DNA from: Acidimicrobium sp. BACL17 MAG-120823-bin42
GTDB lineage: Bacteria; Actinomycetota; Acidimicrobiia; Acidimicrobiales; Ilumatobacteraceae
Direction of reading: 5' to 3'
Assembly (NCBI GenBank): GCA_001438985.1
Contig: LIAZ01000042.1
Coordinates: 1 to 9,107 of the forward strand
Length of the DNA: 9,107 bases
Shown: positions 1-5,326 of the stretch, in pieces
Numbering within the stretch: position 1 is the first letter of the stretch
Layout of the letters: each line of letters begins with the position of its first letter
Notes under the pieces: model-generated
Database searches by the model: none
Told to the model about the DNA's origin: nothing
Seen by the model: only the letters and a program-made list of their open reading frames with translations
Made by a program: the position numbers and the translations under genes

Positions 1-342
1 GGCCGTGGTCTTGGCGAAGCAGGCAGTTACTCACTCGTTGAAGACCTTGCCAAGTTGTTGAAGGGTGCACCTGGTGCATCACGCGCAATTGTTGACGCCG
101 GCTGGGTTCCTTACAGCTACCAAGTTGGCCAGACGGGCAAGGTTGTAAAACCAACCGTCTACATTGCAGCCGGTATCTCGGGAGCAACCCAGCACATGGT
201 GGGTATGAAGGGCTCAAAGAACATCATCGCTATTAATAAAGACAAGGAAGCACCAATTTTCGGTGTTGCAGACCTTGGCATTGTTGGCGATGTTCACAAG
301 GTGTTGCCACAGCTCATCGAGCTGCTTAAGTCACGCGGCTAA
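1..342 (+). CDS. etfA: Electron transfer flavoprotein alpha subunit, C-terminal part (5' end outside window)
   Basis: Only the last 113 residues are visible; the frame is open to the left edge. ETF alpha/beta is a soluble FAD heterodimer that takes electrons from acyl-CoA and related dehydrogenases and passes them to the membrane quinone pool. The visible part is the FAD-binding domain of the alpha subunit. It contains GQTGKVVKPTVYIAAGISGA followed by QHMVGM, the family's FAD-binding signature, then AINKDKEAPIFGVADLGIVGD, which is also diagnostic. The gene ends in TAA after a helix ending LLKSRG, as is typical. An etfB gene would be expected upstream, outside the window. It converges on the operon to its right, and its stop overlaps the stop of the candidate tail frame on the other strand by four bases. 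It is a plausible electron acceptor for the acyl-CoA dehydrogenase at 5327. The identification is firm. Confidence 0.96.
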   Translation, partial: GRGLGEAGSYSLVEDLAKLLKGAPGASRAIVDAGWVPYSYQVGQTGKVVKPTVYIAAGISGATQHMVGMKGSKNIIAINKDKEAPIFGVADLGIVGDVHKVLPQLIELLKSRG

Positions 343-488
343 TTCATTACCTGGATGGTCACGGCAACAACTGCTGCGACTAATCCAGTAAACGAGGCCA
401 CTGCGGCAACTATCTGACGGGAGATTCTTGCGGTCTTTACGTTGGTCGCCCATTGTTGCTCAGTGTTACGCAGGTCGTGCTTTTGCCG
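339..488 (-). CDS. Candidate single-pass membrane peptide, or C-terminal extension of the 325-aa protein beyond its TGA
   Basis: Directly behind the TGA of the 325-aa gene (489-491) the same frame stays open for 49 codons and ends in TAG at 339-341, overlapping the etfA stop. It translates to a polar stretch (RQKHDLRNTEQQWATNVK), a basic segment (TARISRQ), then about 20 hydrophobic residues beginning IVAAVASFTGLVAAVV and a short QVMN end. This looks like a single transmembrane helix with the basic side in the cytoplasm. No ATG, GTG or TTG lies in frame before the helix; the only near-canonical start is CTG at 471-473, which would give 44 residues. It could be a CTG-started small protein, a readthrough product (the stop context is TGA-C), or the severed end of a once longer gene. 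It could also be a chance open frame. The protein-like composition and the stop overlap, matching other convergent junctions here, argue for real coding. Confidence 0.35.
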   Translation of the reverse strand, partial: RQKHDLRNTEQQWATNVKTARISRQIVAAVASFTGLVAAVVAVTIQVMN

Positions 489-1466
489 TCAAGGCATGTC
501 AATAAGCGCGAACGCCCACGAGCGATTGCGCTCGGCGTGGTGAACACACAGTTGCACGTTCCAACCTGTGATTGGCTCATTGCGATCCCACCAAAACCAC
601 TGCAATGAATCTGCTGCAGAGACGCAACCTGAGTCGCTGAGTGGCCAGTGAAGTGTTTTCTCAGTCAACGCTGCGATTATCCACCATGTTGCATCGCGAC
701 CTTGAGCATTACCTCGCCGTCGTCCGTGCGCTCCACCATTTGCTCCTGTCCATGTAAGCCATGCAAGTGCGTCATCAGTTGTCAACAATGCCATTCGCAC
801 GTGGCGAGCTTCAAGATGAGCGAGTGCGTCAAACACCGATCCATCAACACACGCCATGTTTAGCTGACCATTGGATTGTGATGTCCAGCCTTGTGCAAGC
901 AGATGGACTGCAGCCTCCACTTCTACATCGTGTACCAAGGTTGTTGATGGTTCGGCAATGTCAACAACAGGGCCCATTGCTGGCACTTGTGGTGATGGAA
1001 ACTTTGCCTCGTTGTCGAGATACTCGGCCAATGCGTACGAAGATTCACAAGCCAGTAACTGGCATGGCGATTCGAGAGCGGGAAACAGTTCGCCATCGAT
1101 GTGTTGGCCACGGATAGCGCATTCATACGCAATAAACGTGGTGATGGGGGATGGCTCTAGAAGCGGGGCGAGTTCTGCCCAATCATGTTGCTGAGCGATC
1201 ACTTCGGTAAGTGGTCCTAATGTGAATCGGCCCGCATCTTCGTCAACAACTTGCACGGCAATTTCTGCTGGAGCGAGTAGTGCAAGTCGGTATTCGGCAA
1301 GCGTTGATGCTGGCCACACTTGTTTGCCGTTAGATACTGCGGCTTTGCATGCATCGCGCAAACCAAGCAGGTCGTGCCAACTGCGCGTTTCGCAGTAGTC
1401 GTCGATCAGACGCACCAGTCCATCGAGGTCTGCTCGATTGATGAGGTCGTATTGTGATTCGCTCAC
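489..1466 (-). CDS. Unrecognised 325-aa protein, last canonical gene of the phosphatase/DUF3090/SCO1664 operon
   Basis: I do not recognise the family. The start chosen is GTG at 1464-1466, which forms a GTGA overlap with the TGA of the preceding gene, the usual sign of translational coupling. An upstream in-frame ATG at 1532 would add 22 Arg/Pro-rich residues and overlap that gene by 70 bases, which is less likely. The protein is acidic to neutral, rich in Leu, Ala and Trp, with no signal peptide. The first half is helical and repeat-like (QYDLINRADLDGLVRLIDDY). The second half has the most conserved-looking motif, GAHGRRRGNAQGR at about residues 245-257, followed by TWWIIAALT. Near the end there are tryptophan-rich strands (LQWFWWDR) and a finishing WAFALIDMP. 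This could be a nucleotide- or nucleic-acid-binding surface, but nothing proves it. Its place in the operon suggests a partner role with the kinase-like protein. The frame continues after the TGA (see 339-488). Confidence 0.8.
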   Translation of the reverse strand: MSESQYDLINRADLDGLVRLIDDYCETRSWHDLLGLRDACKAAVSNGKQVWPASTLAEYRLALLAPAEIAVQVVDEDAGRFTLGPLTEVIAQQHDWAELAPLLEPSPITTFIAYECAIRGQHIDGELFPALESPCQLLACESSYALAEYLDNEAKFPSPQVPAMGPVVDIAEPSTTLVHDVEVEAAVHLLAQGWTSQSNGQLNMACVDGSVFDALAHLEARHVRMALLTTDDALAWLTWTGANGGAHGRRRGNAQGRDATWWIIAALTEKTLHWPLSDSGCVSAADSLQWFWWDRNEPITGWNVQLCVHHAERNRSWAFALIDMP

Positions 1467-2182
1467 ACCAGTGGCCACGGGTAGCGCGAGCCAGAACGGT
1501 CGATTGGGAATGCTCCGCCTTCGCAGATCCATTTGGCGCGCTCTTGTAATGCGAACACTTCATCACTTGTCAGTAATGCCGAAATATTCAATGGAACTGT
1601 CTCGGTGAGTGGTTCGATTACCTCTCGCAATGATTGTGGAAGTTCTTCGCCACCGAACTCCCAAATGACGGTGCGCAACTTGAAGTCTGCTGCAAAGCAC
1701 ACGCCGTGATCAATAGCCCACACACGTTGCTGGGTGTCGAGCAAACAATGCCCAGCCTTGCGATCGGTGTTGTTGGCAACGATGTCGAGTGCACACATTG
1801 CACGCAAGCGGTCGTGTAGCTCGGGGCGGTTTTCGTAAATAGTGAAGTAGTGCTCGTCAAGTACCGCATCAACAAAGAATTGAACTGAACCTTCGCCAAA
1901 CTGTCCGTCGCGCAACACGGTTGGTGGAACGATGTCGAGGCCCATTGCTTCAGACAGCTCGTATGCAGCAACTTCTCGCTTATGCAGCCCGGGTTCAAAG
2001 TCCCACAGCGGGCGTTCACCTTTTAGTGGCTTGTAAATTCCCTGGCATTGAGAGTCGCTGCCGGTGATGTTGACAAGAAAGGTGGCATTGCTGCTGTATG
2101 GCATGCGCGAGACCAATTCCATCTCGCCCTGTTTCAGCAGTTGAACGAGATCGTTCTTGGGGATTAGTTCATTCGCGGACAC
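1463..2182 (-). CDS. SCO1664-family protein (TIGR03843), PI3/PI4-kinase-like fold
   Basis: This 239-aa protein belongs to a family largely restricted to Actinobacteria that shows distant similarity to phosphatidylinositol 3-/4-kinases; its substrate is unknown to me. Kinase-like features are visible: GIYKPLKGERPLWDF (about 48-62), where the first Lys sits at the ATP-binding position, then ALDIVANNTDRKAGHCLL (131-148), resembling a catalytic loop with Asn/Asp, and VWAIDHGVCF (154-163), where IDHG takes the place of the metal-binding DFG. The start is GTG at 2180-2182, inside the last codons of the DUF3090 gene (19-base overlap). A GGG a few bases upstream may act as ribosome binding site; the next ATG is codon 21. 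Its order behind a phosphatase and DUF3090 matches, as I recall, M. tuberculosis Rv2135c-Rv2134c-Rv2133c, near the mycothiol gene mshC. No mshC is seen here. The family call is firm; kinase activity is inferred. Confidence 0.9.
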   Translation of the reverse strand: MSANELIPKNDLVQLLKQGEMELVSRMPYSSNATFLVNITGSDSQCQGIYKPLKGERPLWDFEPGLHKREVAAYELSEAMGLDIVPPTVLRDGQFGEGSVQFFVDAVLDEHYFTIYENRPELHDRLRAMCALDIVANNTDRKAGHCLLDTQQRVWAIDHGVCFAADFKLRTVIWEFGGEELPQSLREVIEPLTETVPLNISALLTSDEVFALQERAKWICEGGAFPIDRSGSRYPWPLV

Positions 2183-2670
2183 ATGTGCCCATCAATATTC
2201 ATGGGGCGGCCACAGAAAATGCATGGTGGGCGACCCGCTGCAACTACTTCATCGGCATGATCACAGAATGCAACCGCCTGACCACGCGTGATGTTGAGAC
2301 GAATACGTGTGACCTCGGCATCCATGATCGGCTCTTCGTTTTCATCGAATGGCACGAGTTCTTCAATTTGAATGACCATGCGATCGTTACGTGGGTCGTA
2401 GGCAATGCCTACCGTGCCAATGGTGAAGTTCACTTCTTGCGGCTGAGAAAGCTGGAGCATTTCATCCATTGGTCGTTCGCGCACTTCGGGTGCATCTGCC
2501 AAAAGTTGGCGAATGTATTGCGAGAGTGCGGCAACTTGTTGCTTCTCACATTTCATGGTGAAGCGACTGCCATCGGCACGCACCTGAATAACAAATGTTC
2601 TTTGCCCCGGTTGGCCAAGTGCGCCTGTGGTGAAGGCATCGGTTTCGTCAAACTCGTAGTAATCACTCAT
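2164..2670 (-). CDS. DUF3090 family protein (TIGR03847)
   Basis: This 168-aa protein of unknown function is a member of the DUF3090 family, usually encoded beside the SCO1664-family protein. The N-terminus MSDYYEFDETDAFTTGALGQ and the following PGQRTFVIQV are typical, as is the central FTIGTVGIAYDPRNDRMVIQ (about 82-101). The C-terminus carries a small zinc-binding-like knuckle, CIFCGRPMNIDGHMCPRMN, with CxxC, His and a third Cys. The protein stops right after that Asn, whereas relatives as I recall them usually run on by a few residues (Gly-Tyr-Arg). The middle is beta-rich and acidic; no signal peptide or membrane segment is seen, so it is probably cytoplasmic. ATG at 2668-2670 lies 11 bases after the phosphatase stop, with no clear Shine-Dalgarno sequence, which suggests coupled translation within the operon. 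The family is firm; no biochemical role can be assigned from the sequence. Confidence 0.93.
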   Translation of the reverse strand: MSDYYEFDETDAFTTGALGQPGQRTFVIQVRADGSRFTMKCEKQQVAALSQYIRQLLADAPEVRERPMDEMLQLSQPQEVNFTIGTVGIAYDPRNDRMVIQIEELVPFDENEEPIMDAEVTRIRLNITRGQAVAFCDHADEVVAAGRPPCIFCGRPMNIDGHMCPRMN

Positions 2671-2681
2671 GGTGGTTCAGA

Positions 2682-3326
2682 TCACGAAGGTCGCAGATCG
2701 GCAAGCGATCCGCCAGTTGAATTGACGGTAAGCACAACTGGGCCACTGGGTGAATATGCCACGGCTGAAACCGAACATGTACTAATGACAATGCGTTGAA
2801 ACAAGTCGATGTGGGTGCCCATGGCGTGTGCAACAGCAGCCTTAATTGGGTCGGCATGTGAAACACACACGACGATTCCACCCGGATGTTTGGCGCGTAT
2901 GTCATCGAGTGCACTCACCATGCGCTGTTGCATTTCGGTAAAGCTCTCGCCGTTGGGGAACCGAAACGTGCTCGGTGCCTTTTGCACGGTTGTCCACTCA
3001 GGCTTTTTCATGAGCGCAGTCAGTTGTGCACCTGTCCAGTCGCCAAAGTCGCACTCGAGCAGGCCTTTATGAATGTTCACCTTCTGTCCAAGAATTTTGC
3101 CGATCGGTGCGGCAGTTTCGCGAGCTCGTTCGAGCGGCGATGCATAGATGGCCGATACGCCCTTGATTTCTGCGATTCGCTTGGCAACTGCCTCGGCTTC
3201 TGCTTTGCCCGAATCTGCCAGGTGTAACCCTGCTGCTCGCCCTGGGAGCACCTTGCCCGTTGTTGGCGTGCGCCCATGCCGAACCATCAAGATCAATGTC
3301 GGTGCGTGTTTCGTTGGGCGTGCCAT
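2682..3326 (-). CDS. Histidine phosphatase, MSMEG_4193 family (TIGR03848)
   Basis: This 214-aa member of the phosphoglycerate-mutase-like histidine phosphatase superfamily forms a phosphohistidine during catalysis. The visible catalytic set is complete: MVRHGRT (14-20) with Arg16 and nucleophile His17, SPLERARET (63-71) with Arg67, ECDFGDWTG (91-99) with the acidic residue, and CVSHADP (154-160) with His157. The motif GKVLPGRAAGLHLADSG after the RHG box marks the actinobacterial subfamily. The start chosen is ATG at 3324-3326; a TTG five codons earlier (3341) is also in frame but less likely. It is the first gene of the operon, and the whole promoter must fit into the 31 bases shared with udgB. 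The natural substrate is unknown to me; M. tuberculosis Rv2135c is, from memory, a relative with phosphatase rather than mutase activity. A phosphatase next to a kinase-like protein suggests opposing reactions on one substrate, which is inference. Confidence 0.93.
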   Translation of the reverse strand: MARPTKHAPTLILMVRHGRTPTTGKVLPGRAAGLHLADSGKAEAEAVAKRIAEIKGVSAIYASPLERARETAAPIGKILGQKVNIHKGLLECDFGDWTGAQLTALMKKPEWTTVQKAPSTFRFPNGESFTEMQQRMVSALDDIRAKHPGGIVVCVSHADPIKAAVAHAMGTHIDLFQRIVISTCSVSAVAYSPSGPVVLTVNSTGGSLADLRPS

Positions 3327-3343
3327 GGGGTTGTGTTCCAAAC

Positions 3344-3349
3344 TATCGT
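3344..3349 (+). promoter_or_regulatory. Possible -10 element (TATCGT) for a leaderless udgB transcript
   Basis: TATCGT fits the actinobacterial -10 consensus TANNNT and ends 8 bases before the GTG start of udgB. That would place transcription start at or next to the start codon. No Shine-Dalgarno sequence precedes this GTG, in keeping with a leaderless message. On the other strand, TAGTTT (3345-3340) overlaps it and may serve the phosphatase operon with a short leader. No convincing -35 is seen for either, and a TANNNT match is common by chance. Confidence 0.3.
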
Positions 3350-3357
3350 GCCATGCA

Positions 3358-4047
3358 GTGACGAAGCCATCTCAGACCACTAATGCACGGGCACTTCGTG
3401 TTTTGCAACAGGAGATTCACGATTGCGAGAAGTGCCCACGGTTGGTGACGTGGTGTCGAAACGTGGCAGTCGAAAAACGAGCCGCTTATAAAGATGAAGA
3501 GTATTGGGGCAAGCCCGTATCGGGGTTTGGTGATCCTGCCGCGCGAATCGTGGTGCTTGGCCTTGCACCTGGCGCACATGGTGCAAATCGAACGGGGCGA
3601 GTGTTCACGGGCGATCGCAGTGGCGAATGGCTGTTTCGCGCAATGCATAAAGCAGGTCTTGCAAATCAGAAATCATCGGAGCATCGCAACGATGGGTTGG
3701 AACTGAGCGACGCATGGGTGACCGTTGCCGTTCGTTGCGCACCGCCACAGAACAAACCGACTCCAACAGAGGAGAAACAGTGTGCACCGTACTTGCAACG
3801 CGAACTTCAGTTACTCACGAACGCAAAAGTGATTGTGTGTCTTGGGTCAATCGCCTTGAAGGCTGCGTGTGATCAGCTTGGCGTGAAACCACGACCAAAG
3901 TTTGGCCATGGTGTGGTGGTGGATGTGGGCGAGTACACATTGGTGTGCAGCTATCACCCAAGCCAGCAAAACACGTTCACAGGAAAGCTCACCGAGAAAA
4001 TGTTGAACGATGTGTTTACGAAAGCTGTGCGCCTCGCAAAGAAATAG
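3358..4047 (+). CDS. udgB: Uracil-DNA glycosylase, family 5 (UdgB type), 4Fe-4S enzyme
   Basis: This 229-aa enzyme excises uracil and other deaminated bases from DNA as the first step of base excision repair. Motif 1, GLAPGAHGANRTGRVFTGD (68-86), lacks the Asp/Asn catalytic residue of other UDG families, which is typical of family 5. Motif 2 is HPSQQNTFTGKLT (200-212), the DNA-intercalating loop. Four cysteines fit a 4Fe-4S cluster: C23 and C26 (DCEKCPRL) and C127 and C142 (RCAPPQ and KQCAPY). The frame is open upstream to an ATG at 3148, but that stretch lies antisense to the phosphatase and is not UDG-like. The start used is GTG 3358, just ahead of the conserved N-terminal helix; an in-frame ATG at 3325 is the alternative. 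The stop TAG directly abuts the stop of the convergent FrhB-like gene. The family assignment is firm; the exact start is moderately sure. Confidence 0.94.
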   Translation: MTKPSQTTNARALRVLQQEIHDCEKCPRLVTWCRNVAVEKRAAYKDEEYWGKPVSGFGDPAARIVVLGLAPGAHGANRTGRVFTGDRSGEWLFRAMHKAGLANQKSSEHRNDGLELSDAWVTVAVRCAPPQNKPTPTEEKQCAPYLQRELQLLTNAKVIVCLGSIALKAACDQLGVKPRPKFGHGVVVDVGEYTLVCSYHPSQQNTFTGKLTEKMLNDVFTKAVRLAKK

Positions 4048-5238
4048 TTAGTGGGCGGCTGGTGCCGAACCGTCTGCCTTTTTCTTTGGTGGTGGAACAC
4101 CAACGAGTGGGGCAGGATGCGCGGTTGCTGGCCAGCGGCGTCGGCTGACGGTGCTGAGCAACTTCAACAGTTTCATTGCCGTTGCATCGGTCTCTGCTGG
4201 ACGAGCAACAACGCTGCCGTCAGCAATCATGCGGTTCATTACTTCTTCGCCAAGTTCGGTGCGTACGACACACAACGTCCATGCGTTGTCTTCGCCAATT
4301 CCGCCGGTGGAGATATCGGCGTGTTCTGCAGCGAAGTCTGGGCAGGTTTTGCAACCCTCGCGCGTCCACTGATGACATTCCTTCAAATCAATTTCGTGGA
4401 ACGAGCCGTCTTTCATCCAAATCTGGAACGCGCCCTTGATGTTCATCTTGACCATCTCTTCTTTTTTCAGGCCGTACTTTGCCAAGAAGAGCTCCTCGAA
4501 GATTGCATCGTCAAAAGTTTTTGAGCAGAGCAAACCAATGTTGAACAAGAATGGCTTGCTGACCTTGCCGATCTTGCGCTTCCACATGATGGGTGGAACC
4601 GATGATTGGCAACTCATACCAACGAGTGCAAGGCGGCTGAGGCCTTCTTCTTGTGCTTGCTTCAACGCAAGTGTGTTGGCCGAGTATGTGTAACGACTGC
4701 CAGCAGCACGCAATACATCTTCGGGGTTGCGTGCGATTCCTGGCAACGCTTTCCACGTAGTTCCATCACCTTCTAGGAAGCTGGTGAGAGCTGCATCGAT
4801 GTAATCGTTGTTCATCAGCCAGATGAGCATGGCGCTGACAAAGCCACCGTCTTGACCCATTTCGTGAACCTTGTCGTCGGCTGCGCGGACCAACAGCAGT
4901 TGCTTGTACTGGCCGTACATCTGGGTTTCTTCACGCACTTTGCCAAACATATGCATGTCGGCTTCTGGCTCCCACGAACGGAAGCGAGGGCATGCGCGAG
5001 TGCAACTGGTGCAACCTTTTTCGCCGTGCGTGCAATTGTCGATGCCAAGTTCTTCTTCAAGGTGAAATGGCTTGTAGTTGCCCTCTTCGTGCTTGTAGCC
5101 AATTACTTCGTGTGGGCACGAAATAACGCAGCCCGCACAGCCGGTGCATAAACCCGTATTAATGACCTCTTCGTAGAGCTCTTTCCATTGGTGGGTCCAG
5201 CGTTCGATTCCAGTGGGGGCAGTTTCGGTGACAGTCAC
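4048..5238 (-). CDS. FrhB-family F420-linked iron-sulfur flavoprotein (coenzyme F420 hydrogenase/dehydrogenase beta subunit-like)
   Basis: This 396-aa protein belongs to the FrhB/FpoF family, whose members carry FAD and iron-sulfur clusters and exchange electrons with coenzyme F420 or related acceptors. A two-cluster ferredoxin region comes first: GLCTGCAGCVISCP (C31, C34, C37, C41) and C69, C76, C79, C83 in NCTHGEKGCTSCTRACPRF. The FrhB core follows: GQDGGFVSAML (129-138), GSRYTYSANT (180-189), GMSCQSS (C210), GLLCSKTFDD (C238) and CHQWTREGCKTCPDFAAEHA with C288, C296, C299, ending ADISTGGIG. The last 25 or so residues are a Pro/Lys/Ala-rich, probably disordered tail (VGVPPPKKKADGSAPAAH). 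The start is GTG at 5236-5238. No hydrogenase large or small subunit is nearby, so it is more likely a stand-alone F420 or ferredoxin oxidoreductase. It diverges from an acyl-CoA dehydrogenase. The family is firm, the electron partners are unknown. Confidence 0.92.
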   Translation of the reverse strand: MTVTETAPTGIERWTHQWKELYEEVINTGLCTGCAGCVISCPHEVIGYKHEEGNYKPFHLEEELGIDNCTHGEKGCTSCTRACPRFRSWEPEADMHMFGKVREETQMYGQYKQLLLVRAADDKVHEMGQDGGFVSAMLIWLMNNDYIDAALTSFLEGDGTTWKALPGIARNPEDVLRAAGSRYTYSANTLALKQAQEEGLSRLALVGMSCQSSVPPIMWKRKIGKVSKPFLFNIGLLCSKTFDDAIFEELFLAKYGLKKEEMVKMNIKGAFQIWMKDGSFHEIDLKECHQWTREGCKTCPDFAAEHADISTGGIGEDNAWTLCVVRTELGEEVMNRMIADGSVVARPAETDATAMKLLKLLSTVSRRRWPATAHPAPLVGVPPPKKKADGSAPAAH

Positions 5239-5244
5239 GCCCCG

Positions 5245-5250
5245 ACTCTA
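5245..5250 (-). promoter_or_regulatory. Possible -10 element (TAGAGT) for a leaderless FrhB-like transcript
   Basis: On the minus strand TAGAGT matches TANNNT and is followed by CGGGGC and then the GTG start, a 6-base spacing that would put the transcription start at the start codon. The GGGG could alternatively be read as a poorly spaced ribosome binding site. No good -35 is seen. The rest of the 88-base divergent gap should hold the promoter of the acyl-CoA dehydrogenase gene, for which I see no clear elements. Confidence 0.3.
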
Positions 5251-5326
5251 CTGAAGGCTGGAGATAATGGGCGAAATTGCGCTTTCGACATGGACTGATT
5301 AGGTCGCAAACAGGCAGAATAGAGAC

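Noticed and set aside
355..417. Plus-strand 20-codon frame starting ATG at 355
   Set aside because: It is too short, of Thr/Ala low complexity, and is the complement of the hydrophobic minus-strand tail, which reads far more like a protein.
1467..1532. ATG at 1532 as start of the 325-aa gene
   Set aside because: It would overlap the preceding gene by 70 bases and add an Arg/Pro-rich stretch; the GTGA overlap at 1463-1466 explains the start better.
2098..2799. Long plus-strand open frame of 233 codons
   Set aside because: It lies antisense to the SCO1664-family, DUF3090 and phosphatase genes, and its translation has no domain-like pattern (Cys/His/Trp-rich, mixed). It is a shadow of three well-supported genes.
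3148..3357. N-terminal 70-codon extension of udgB
   Set aside because: The extra part is fully or largely antisense to the phosphatase gene, is not UDG-like, and the conserved helix with DCEKCPRL begins right after GTG 3358.
4051..4524. Plus-strand 157-codon open frame
   Set aside because: It is antisense to the FrhB-like gene, whose cysteine motifs and family landmarks are unmistakable.
5239..5326. Clear promoter or operator for the acyl-CoA dehydrogenase gene
   Set aside because: I looked for -35/-10 pairs and palindromes in the gap; only weak matches (TTGCGC, TGATTA, CAGAAT) with poor spacing exist, so no site is called.
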